Positions 26,766-33,872 of a DNA stretch of 64,000 nucleotides are shown piece after piece. The notes under the pieces were generated by a model. That model did no database searches. It was not told the DNA's origin and worked only from the letters and a program-made list of their open reading frames with translations. This stretch comes from Geobacter sp. FeAm09 (GTDB lineage: Bacteria; Desulfobacterota; Desulfuromonadia; Geobacterales; Pseudopelobacteraceae), in contig NZ_CP042466.1 of assembly GCF_008330225.1 (NCBI RefSeq), positions 248,001 through 312,000 of the forward strand, written 5' to 3'. Every line of letters begins with the position of its first letter. Position 1 is the first letter of the stretch. The position numbers and the translations under genes are program-made.

Positions 26766-26781
26766 GGCAACAGGCGTGCCA
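26766..26781 (-). promoter_or_regulatory. Sigma-54 (-24/-12) promoter of the hyb operon
   Basis: On the minus strand the site reads TGGCACGCCTGTTGCC: GG and GC dinucleotides separated by exactly 10 bases, with the flanking TGGCACG and TTGC matching the RpoN consensus. The predicted start of transcription is about 45-50 bp before the hybS ATG. Confidence 0.85.
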
Positions 26782-26881
26782 ATCTTGCTTTTTGGGGCTA
26801 TTTGTTACAACTATGTATAATTGCAGGATTTGTTGCGTTTACGGTCAGGCGGGTGAGCGTCAAAACAAAACAACGGTTGCG

Positions 26882-26960
26882 TCTTTTTGTCTCATGATGT
26901 ATCTTTTTGTCCAGGCAGACCCCTCCTGCCCCCCTCTGTTTTCACGAGGGGAAAAACAGA
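26882..26960. promoter_or_regulatory. Candidate enhancer sites for the hyb sigma-54 promoter
   Basis: The direct repeat TCTTTTTGTC occurs twice with 20-bp periodicity (26882-26891, 26902-26911). A separate inverted repeat, TCTGTTTT-n10-AAAACAGA, occupies 26935-26960. Both lie about 100-190 bp upstream of the hyb promoter, where activators of the NtrC class usually bind. Confidence 0.45.
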
Positions 26961-27065
26961 CCCTCCATCAAATATAACCAAGAGATTGCGAGCGTGTCTG
27001 CCCGCCGGTCTCCCAGGGGACCAGAGGAGGAGTGGTGCCACCGGTGTGAATAAGGAGCATGTCCT

Positions 27066-28435
27066 ATGCCAACTGTGTTTGTTTGTGATGACGAAGCGGA
27101 TATCCTCCGCTATCTTGATAAGCTCCTGAGTGCCAACGGTTATCAGGTGGAAACCTTTCTGCGCGGCAACGAGCTTCTGAAGCGGGTAAAGGCCCCGGAT
27201 GCCCCGGAGTGCGACGTGATCCTCCAGGATGTGCGCATGCCCGACATGGACGGCCTCCAGGTCCTCAAGCACCTGCGCAACGAACGCCCGGAAGTTCCGG
27301 TGGTCATCATGACGGCCCACGGCACGATCGACGATGCGGTTCAGGCCATCAAGCTGGGGGCCTACGACTATATCACCAAACCGTTTCCCAAAGAGAAGCT
27401 GCTGACGGTACTGGACCGGATGCTCGACCATCACCGGCTGGCCAATGAGAACCTCCTGCTGCGCAAGGAGCTGCAGCGGGGAACCGGCCGTTCCGAAACA
27501 ATGGTTTTCCGGAGCGCCCGCTTTCGCGAGGTGTACGACCTTACCCTCCAGGTCGCCTCCAGCGATGCCAACATCCTGGTCCTGGGAGAATCGGGCACCG
27601 GCAAGGAACTGATCGCCAGCACCATCCACGCCAACAGCCCGCGCGCCGGCAAACCGTACGTCTCCCTCAACTGCGCCGCCCTCTCGGATACCCTCTTGGA
27701 AAGCCAGCTCTTCGGGCACGTGCGCGGTGCCTTTACCGGTGCCGTGATCAACCAGAAGGGGCTGGTGGAGGAGGCGGACGGCGGGACGCTCTTTCTCGAC
27801 GAGATCGGCGACGTCAGCCCGACGGTGCAGGCCAAGCTGCTGCGGGTCATCCAGGAAAAGGATTTCATCGCCGTCGGCTCGACCCGCCCCCGCAAGGTGG
27901 ATGTGCGCTTTGTCGCCGCCACCAACAAGGACCTGGCCAACGAGGTCCGGGACGGCCGTTTCCGCGAGGATCTCTATTACCGCCTGAACGTCATCACCAT
28001 CAATCTCCCCTCCCTGCGCGAGCGGCGCGAGGACATCGAGCCGCTCGCGCGCCACTTCCTGGAGATCTACACCACCAAGATGAAGAAAGAGGTGCACGAT
28101 TTCGAGGACGAGGCCCTGGCCATGCTGCGGGACTACGACTGGCCCGGCAACGTGCGCGAGTTGGAGAACGTCATGGAGCGCGCCGTGATCCTGGCCCGCT
28201 CCAAGGCCATCACCGCCGCCCTGCTCCCCATCGGGCGGCGGCGCGAAACCGCGGCCGTCCCCCACGGGGCGGCCCCCTGGTGGCGCTGGACGAGGTGGAG
28301 CGGCAGCATATCAAGGCGGTCTTGAAGCGCACCGGTTTTCACAAGAGCCGCACGGCCGAGATCCTCGGCATCTCGCGCAAGACCCTGGACCGCAAGATCG
28401 TCGAATTCGGCCTCAATATCGGCCGGGCCGAGTAA
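27066..28435 (+). pseudogene. NtrC-type sigma-54 response regulator with an apparent frameshift
   Basis: The receiver domain has phospho-acceptor Asp55 (ILQDVRMPDMDG). The AAA+ domain has Walker A GESGTGK (174-180) and the sigma-54 contact loop GAFTGA (221-226). The frame then runs into a nonsense tail and stops at 28325. In the -1 frame, from about 28265 to the stop at 28435, the missing Fis-type helix-turn-helix is intact (LVALDEVERQHIKAVLKRTG, then SRTAEILGISRKTLDRKI). One extra base, for example in the GGGG run at 28266-28269, restores a full-length protein. This may be a sequencing or assembly error, or a true inactivation. The gene is divergent from hyb, its likely target. Confidence 0.85.
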
Positions 28436-28469
28436 TGGCGGAGAGCGGTCCCCCGGGGCGTGAGACGGC

Positions 28470-30479
28470 ATGAAATTCCTGCGGACCTCCATACGCTTCA
28501 AGCTGACGGTGGGCACCATGGTGCCGCTGATGGCGGCCATCGCCGCCTGCTGGGTCATCGGTTCCTCGATCATCATCACGCGCTTCATCAGCGAGGCGCA
28601 GCAGACGGTGGAGAGCAATCTCAGCTCGGCCAACGAGATCTTCCTGGGGGAACTGGCGCGCCTGAGCGACGTCATCCGGCTGGCCGGCCTCTCCCCGGAG
28701 CTGTCGGCCGCCCTGCGCGACAACAGGAATCTGCCGGCCGCCATCCCGCTCCAGTCCATACTCAGGAACGACCGTCTCAGCTTCCTGACCCTGGTGGACC
28801 GCTACGGTTTTGTCCGCTACCGGGCCGCCAACCCCGGCAGCACGGGCGATACGCTCCGTTCGGAGAAGATCGTCGCCGATGCCGCCAAGGGGATCGTCTG
28901 CAGCGGCATCTCCCAGTTGCGGCCCGAGCAGGTTGTCCGTGAAAATCCCCAGCTGCCCTCGCTGATGAATATCCCCCTCAAGCCGACCCCCCTTGCCAGG
29001 ATCTATACGAAACAGGTGGAAAACCGCGGGCTGTTCCTGGTGGCCGCCGCCCCGGTCATCGCAGCCGACGGCACCGTTGCCGGCGTGATCTACGGGGGCA
29101 TGCTGCTCAATGGCGAAAACAGGCTCGTCGACCGCATCACGCGGGTCATTTTCCAGCCCCGGGAAAACGCCGGCCAGCCGGCGGGCAGCGCGACGATATT
29201 CCTGGATGACGTGCGCATCGCCACCAGCGTGATGGACGAGCGGGGCGAGCGGGCCGCCGGAAGCACCATGTCCGCCGAGGTGTACAACGCCGTCAGCCGG
29301 GGGGAAAAATGGAACGGCAAGGCATTCGTTGTGGACAGGTGGAACTTCACCGCCTACGAGCCGCTCAGGGATTACCGGGGAGCCGTGGTCGGCGCGCTCT
29401 ATGTGGGGATGCCGGAACAGCCCTATGCAGAGCTGCGTTCCCAGATCAACATGATCTTTTCCGGTGTTCTGATCTTCGTTACCCTGTTCGGCGTCCCGCT
29501 TTCCGCCTGGCTCGGCTCCAACATGGCCCGGCCGATCAAGGCGCTGGAAGAGGGGGCCCGGAGGATCGCCGCCGGCGAGCAGCAGTCCGACATCACGGTG
29601 GACAGCCATGACGAGATCGCCTCGCTGGCCGGCGAGTTCAACATCATGAAGCTCCGCCTGAAGGAACGGGAGCGGGAGATCCTGTCCCTCAACCACACCC
29701 TGGAAGAAAAGGTGACGGAACGCACCACCCAGCTGGAGGAAAAGAACGAGCAGCTGCTGCTCGCCCAAAAGGAACTGGCCCAGGCGGAACGCCTGGCGGC
29801 CATCGGACTCCTGGCTTCCGGCGTGGCCCACGAGATCAACAATCCCCTGGCCATCATCCGGGGCAACGTGGAACTGTTGGAGATGGGCAACGGTGCCGGC
29901 GATCACGGCCCCGAAGAGCTGGACACCATCATGCGCCAGGTGGCGCGGATCGAGCGGATCGTCAAAAACCTGCGGACCTTCTCGCGCAGCAGCGCCAAGC
30001 AACTGAGCCGTTTTTCCCTGGCGGAGGTCCTGGAGGACATCCTGGACCAGGTGGGGCACCAGGTGCTGCTCGATCCCTATACCGTCACCCGGCATTACCG
30101 CGGCAAGAAGATCATGATCGAGGCGGACGAAGACCAGTTGCGGCAGGTCTTCACCAACCTGATCGTGAACGGACTGCAGGCCATGGACGGGGGGGGGACG
30201 CTCTTCGTGGACATCGGCGCCGACCCGGAGGCGGGGCTGTGCCGGGTAGCGGTTGCGGATACCGGGCCCGGCATCAGCGAAGAGCAGGTGGAGAAACTGT
30301 TCACCCCCTTCTATACCACCAAGCCCCATGGGACCGGCCTGGGGCTGGCGGTGTCCTACGGCATCGTCAGGGACCACGGCGGCGAGATCGAGGTGTTGAG
30401 CGAGCCGGGTCAGGGCACGATCTTCAGCGTCATCCTGCCGCTCACACAACCCCACGAAGAGCCTGCGGCACAGGGGTAA
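28470..30479 (+). CDS. Membrane sensor histidine kinase
   Basis: A 669-residue kinase. It has an N-terminal transmembrane helix (about residues 12-36), a large periplasmic Cache-like sensor (about 37-325), a second helix (FSGVLIFVTLFGVPLSAWLG) and a HAMP linker. A coiled coil, the H-box GVAHEINNPLA (about residue 455) and ATPase boxes VADTGPGIS and GTGLGLAVSYG follow. It lies 34 bp after the sigma-54 activator and is its presumed partner. The signal sensed is unknown; hydrogen metabolism is suggested only by location. Confidence 0.92.
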   Translation: MKFLRTSIRFKLTVGTMVPLMAAIAACWVIGSSIIITRFISEAQQTVESNLSSANEIFLGELARLSDVIRLAGLSPELSAALRDNRNLPAAIPLQSILRNDRLSFLTLVDRYGFVRYRAANPGSTGDTLRSEKIVADAAKGIVCSGISQLRPEQVVRENPQLPSLMNIPLKPTPLARIYTKQVENRGLFLVAAAPVIAADGTVAGVIYGGMLLNGENRLVDRITRVIFQPRENAGQPAGSATIFLDDVRIATSVMDERGERAAGSTMSAEVYNAVSRGEKWNGKAFVVDRWNFTAYEPLRDYRGAVVGALYVGMPEQPYAELRSQINMIFSGVLIFVTLFGVPLSAWLGSNMARPIKALEEGARRIAAGEQQSDITVDSHDEIASLAGEFNIMKLRLKEREREILSLNHTLEEKVTERTTQLEEKNEQLLLAQKELAQAERLAAIGLLASGVAHEINNPLAIIRGNVELLEMGNGAGDHGPEELDTIMRQVARIERIVKNLRTFSRSSAKQLSRFSLAEVLEDILDQVGHQVLLDPYTVTRHYRGKKIMIEADEDQLRQVFTNLIVNGLQAMDGGGTLFVDIGADPEAGLCRVAVADTGPGISEEQVEKLFTPFYTTKPHGTGLGLAVSYGIVRDHGGEIEVLSEPGQGTIFSVILPLTQPHEEPAAQG

Positions 30480-30508
30480 AGACATCATCGCACAAGGAGC
30501 GCCATCCC

Positions 30509-30697
30509 ATGCATGACCTGTTACCGGACGGAGAAGAACTGCGGCGCGCCATCAAGTGGATCGCCGGCCACCTCCAGGAAAATCCCGGCCAGCCCGTAGG
30601 ACCGCTCGTCCAGGAGGCGGTCTTCAAATTCGACCTCTCCCCCCGGGATGCCGATTTTCTGATCGACTTCTACCGCAAGGCAAAAGAGGCACAGTAG
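30509..30697 (+). CDS. Small protein of unknown function
   Basis: A 62-residue acidic/helical protein (MHDLLPDGEELRRAIKW start; ends FRKAKEAQ-like). AAGGAGCGCC precedes the ATG. It lies 29 bp after the histidine kinase and 29 bp before the LysE gene, so it fits tightly into a transcription unit. I recognise no domain. It looks real from its ribosome site and spacing. Confidence 0.7.
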   Translation: MHDLLPDGEELRRAIKWIAGHLQENPGQPVGPLVQEAVFKFDLSPRDADFLIDFYRKAKEAQ

Positions 30698-30726
30698 CGG
30701 GCGGGGACCCGCCGGAGGAGACTGAC

Positions 30727-31362
30727 ATGCAGGAGATCCTGCCCGTGCTCGGCATTTCGGGCGCCATTGCCATCGGCGCAATGAGCCCCGGCCCGAGCTT
30801 TTTGATGGTTGCCCGCACCGCCGTGGCCGCTTCGCGTCCTGCCGGCCTGGCGGCCGCCCTGGGCATGGGGGTAGGCGGCGCCCTGTTCGCCGTTGCCGCC
30901 CTGGCGGGCCTCCAGGCGGTTTTTGCGGCGGTGCCCGGTCTGTATCTGGCATTGAAGGTCGTGGGTGGGCTCTATCTCGTCTACCTGGGGCAGCGGATCT
31001 GGCGGGGGGCCGGCCAGCCGCTTGCGCTCCGGCCGGAAACCGCCGAATCCGCACAACAGGGCGCCGGGCGCGCTTTCCTCTTGGCCTTGGGCACCCAGGT
31101 CAGCAACCCGAAGGCGGCGATCGTGTATGGGAGCGTCTTTGCCGCGTTCCTGCCCCGGGATTTTCCGTTGTTCCTCGCCGTGATCACGGTGGCGGTCATC
31201 TTCATGATCGAGGCGGGCTGGTACGCTCTGGTTGCCCTCGTCCTTTCGGCCGCCGGCCCGCGCGCGGCCTACCTGCGGTACAAAGTCTGGATAGACCGCT
31301 CGGCGGGCGGCGTCATGGCCGTTCTGGGAATCAAGCTGGTCGCCTCCGCCCGCCAGGTTTAG
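30727..31362 (+). CDS. LysE/RhtB family exporter
   Basis: A 211-residue membrane protein with the LysE signature GAMSPGPSFLMVARTAVAAS (residues about 16-35) and later LLALGTQVSNPKAAIVYGSVFAAFLP. About six hydrophobic segments are visible. Family members export amino acids such as lysine, threonine or homoserine; the substrate here is unknown. A CCGGAGGAGAC site precedes the ATG. It runs convergently with the ABC permease gene at 31394. Confidence 0.9.
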   Translation: MQEILPVLGISGAIAIGAMSPGPSFLMVARTAVAASRPAGLAAALGMGVGGALFAVAALAGLQAVFAAVPGLYLALKVVGGLYLVYLGQRIWRGAGQPLALRPETAESAQQGAGRAFLLALGTQVSNPKAAIVYGSVFAAFLPRDFPLFLAVITVAVIFMIEAGWYALVALVLSAAGPRAAYLRYKVWIDRSAGGVMAVLGIKLVASARQV

Positions 31363-31393
31363 CGTCCGGTGCGGCTGCTCATCGGCCCGCCCC

Positions 31394-32521
31394 CTATCCC
31401 ACCGTCTTTTTGAAGCGCCCCACCGCCACCATGAGCACCACGACGCCGATGGCCCCCAGGGCCGCCAACTCCCGCCAGAGCACCTCGATCCCCACCCCCT
31501 TGAGAAAGATGGAACGCAGGATGATCATATAATAGCGCAGGGGATTGACCAGGGTGATATACTGCACCGCAACCGGCATGTTCTCGATGGGGAAGGAGAA
31601 ACCGGAGAGCAGCATGCAGGGAAAGATGACGAAGAAGGCGGTCATCATGGCCTGCTGCTGGGTGCTGCTGACGGTGGAGATCAAGAGCCCGGCTCCCAGG
31701 GAACTCATGAGGAACAGGCCGGTGCAGAAGGCCAGAAGCCCCAGGCTCCCCCGGATGGGGATGTCGAACCAGCGCACCGCCACGAAGGCCACGATGATCA
31801 CATTGGCGTAGCCCATGAGGATGAAGGGGATCGTCTTGCCGAGGATGAACTCCCCTTTGGTGATGGGGGTGACCACCACCTGCTCGATGGTGCCGATCTC
31901 CTTCTCCCGCACCACGGCCATGCTGGAGAGGAGCATGGTCACCACCATCACCAGCATGGCGATGACCGCCGGCACGAAATAGACCCGGCTCTCCAGGTTG
32001 GGGTTGAACCAGGCCCGGGAGCGGAGCGTCACCCCCTCCGGCGGGACGACAACCCCGGTGCGGGCCAGCCGGCCGGCCAGTTCCTCGGCATTGTAGGCGC
32101 CGATGATCGAGGAGGCGTAGCCCAGCACGATCCCGGCCGAGTTGGCATCGCTGCCGTCCAGGATCAGGGCCAGGGGGGCCGCGCCCTCCTTTTTCAGCCG
32201 CCCCTGGAAACCGTGGTCGAAGACCAGGGCCGCCCGTATCCGGCCCCGGTCCAGGAGGTAGCGGATACGGCGCTCGTCCGCGACCCGCTCGGTGATGTCG
32301 AAGTACCCGGAGCGTTGGAACCGTTCCACGATCGCCCGGCTCTCGCGGCTGTTGTCCCGGTCCAGTATGGCGGTGCGGCTGTTGCGCACGTCGGTGTTGA
32401 CCGCATAGCCGAAGACCACTACCTGGAACACCGGGAAGACGAAGATCACGAACCGGGTGCGCGGGTCCCGCAGCACCTGGATGAACTCCTTTATGAGCAT
32501 GGCTTTCAGCCGTTCGAACAT
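31394..32521 (-). CDS. ABC-2 type permease (YbhR-like)
   Basis: A 375-residue permease. It has an N-terminal helix after KEFIQVLRDPRTRFVIFVFP, a large periplasmic loop of about 150 residues and then five hydrophobic segments, including MLVMVVTMLLSSMAVVREKEIGTIEQV (the ABC-2 EAA-like cytoplasmic loop). It is the last gene of the YbhGFSR-like operon. AAGGGA precedes ATG 32521. A repeat copy (32536-32657) lies immediately upstream, between it and the other permease gene. Confidence 0.9.
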   Translation of the reverse strand: MFERLKAMLIKEFIQVLRDPRTRFVIFVFPVFQVVVFGYAVNTDVRNSRTAILDRDNSRESRAIVERFQRSGYFDITERVADERRIRYLLDRGRIRAALVFDHGFQGRLKKEGAAPLALILDGSDANSAGIVLGYASSIIGAYNAEELAGRLARTGVVVPPEGVTLRSRAWFNPNLESRVYFVPAVIAMLVMVVTMLLSSMAVVREKEIGTIEQVVVTPITKGEFILGKTIPFILMGYANVIIVAFVAVRWFDIPIRGSLGLLAFCTGLFLMSSLGAGLLISTVSSTQQQAMMTAFFVIFPCMLLSGFSFPIENMPVAVQYITLVNPLRYYMIILRSIFLKGVGIEVLWRELAALGAIGVVVLMVAVGRFKKTVG

Positions 32522-32535
32522 GCGACGTTCCCTTG

Positions 32536-32657
32536 CAGGTTGTTGAAAAACAGCCACCTCGCCGCATCCTCGAAAACCACTTCGTGCGACGTAGCGCTGC
32601 TACGCCTCCTCGTGGTTTTCTGCGGGTGTGGCGATCTGACTATTTTTGAACAACCTG
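32536..32657. repeat. Modular palindromic repeat, copy A (short form)
   Basis: Ends are CAGGTTGTTGAAAAACAGCC and, inverted, a related TATTTTTGAACAACCTG. The core is short (CGTAGCGCTGCTACGCCTCC). The same ends occur in copies B (34832), C (35973) and E (55000). It sits in the 199-bp gap between the two permease genes. Confidence 0.85.
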
Positions 32658-32720
32658 AAAAATGAACCGATCTTTCTCCTAAAGATTCTCAACGCCAGCG
32701 TCTCTCATCCCACAACTTTT

Positions 32721-33872
32721 TCAATCGATCTTCTTCCTGAACTTCTTCACCGCCAACGCCAGCACCGCCGCGCCGAAGAGGGCCAGCACCAGCACCTGGG
32801 GTGCCAACTCCCCCAGGCCCGCGTCCTTGAGATAGATGCCGCGCAGGATGTGGACGAAATGGCGCGCCGTGACCACGTTGGTGACGACCTGGATCACCTG
32901 GGGCATGTTGTCGATGGGGAACATGAACCCGGAGAGCAGGAAAGCCGGCAGCATGGTGGTTACCAGGGCGAACTGGCTGGCCAGGAGCTGGCTCTTGACC
33001 AGGATGCTGATCAGGATCCCCAGGGCCAGCGCCCCCACCAGGAAGACCAGCGACAGGGCGAACAACAGCGCCAGATTCCCCCGGAACGGCACGCCGAAGA
33101 CAAAGTACCCCACCAGCACGCACAGGACCAGGTCGATGATCCCGATCATGAAGTAGGGGATGAGCTTGCCGGCAACGATCTCCCCGCCGGTGAGCGGCGT
33201 GGCGATGAGCTGCTCCATGGTGCCGGTCTCCCATTCCCGCGCCACGGTCAGGGAGGTGAGCAGGGCCGCGATGACCATCATGATCACCGCGATCAGGCCG
33301 GGAAATATGTAGTAGCGGGACACCAGGTCGGTGTTGAACCAGACCCGGGGCCGCAGGTCCACCGGCGGCGGCGTGGGCGACCGGCCGGCCCGGCTGAGGC
33401 GCTGCACCATGACCCCGGTCGAGAAGGTGCGGGCCACCGTTTCCGCATAGGCCAGCACGAGGGTGGCGGTGTTGGCGTCGCTGCCGTCCAGGATGGCCTG
33501 CACCTCGGCCCGGCCGTGTCCTTCCAGGGTGCGGCTGAAGCCCTCCGGCACCACCAGGGCGATAATGGCGCGGCGGCTGTCGATGGCCCGCTCGATCTCC
33601 CCGTAGGACGAGGCGCGCTCCACCAGGTGGAAGTAGCGCGATGAGGCGAAGCGGGCGATGAAGTCCCGGCTGGCCACCGTGTCGCTCCGGTCCCAGACCG
33701 CCAGTTGGACCTTTTCGATGTCCAGATTGAGGGCGTAGCCGAACAGGAACAGCATCAGCATGGGGATGGCCAGGCCCATGATCAGGCTGCGGGGGTCGCG
33801 CAGCAGGTGCAGGCTCTCCTTGCGGGCCACGGCCCAGGTGCGGCGCAGTTTTATGGCGATGGGGCCCGTCAT
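32721..33872 (-). CDS. ABC-2 type permease (YbhS-like)
   Basis: A 383-residue permease with the same layout as its neighbour: N-terminal SLHLLRDPRSLIMGLAIPML, a large extracytoplasmic loop, and a C-terminal membrane domain with AALLTSLTVAREWETGTMEQL. The two permeases probably form a heterodimer. Its ATG overlaps the stop of the ATPase gene (ATGA). A true start at 33872 excludes the long upstream reading. Confidence 0.92.
   Translation of the reverse strand: MTGPIAIKLRRTWAVARKESLHLLRDPRSLIMGLAIPMLMLFLFGYALNLDIEKVQLAVWDRSDTVASRDFIARFASSRYFHLVERASSYGEIERAIDSRRAIIALVVPEGFSRTLEGHGRAEVQAILDGSDANTATLVLAYAETVARTFSTGVMVQRLSRAGRSPTPPPVDLRPRVWFNTDLVSRYYIFPGLIAVIMMVIAALLTSLTVAREWETGTMEQLIATPLTGGEIVAGKLIPYFMIGIIDLVLCVLVGYFVFGVPFRGNLALLFALSLVFLVGALALGILISILVKSQLLASQFALVTTMLPAFLLSGFMFPIDNMPQVIQVVTNVVTARHFVHILRGIYLKDAGLGELAPQVLVLALFGAAVLALAVKKFRKKID

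Larger units (their letters stand above)
26708..27065. other. 358-bp divergent regulatory region, hybS / sigma-54 activator
   Basis: No gene is seen here. The region holds the hyb sigma-54 promoter (26766-26781), two TCTTTTTGTC direct repeats (26882-26891 and 26902-26911) and an inverted repeat TCTGTTTT/AAAACAGA (26935-26942 and 26953-26960). The right part presumably contains the promoter for the activator gene, which I could not pinpoint. Confidence 0.7.
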
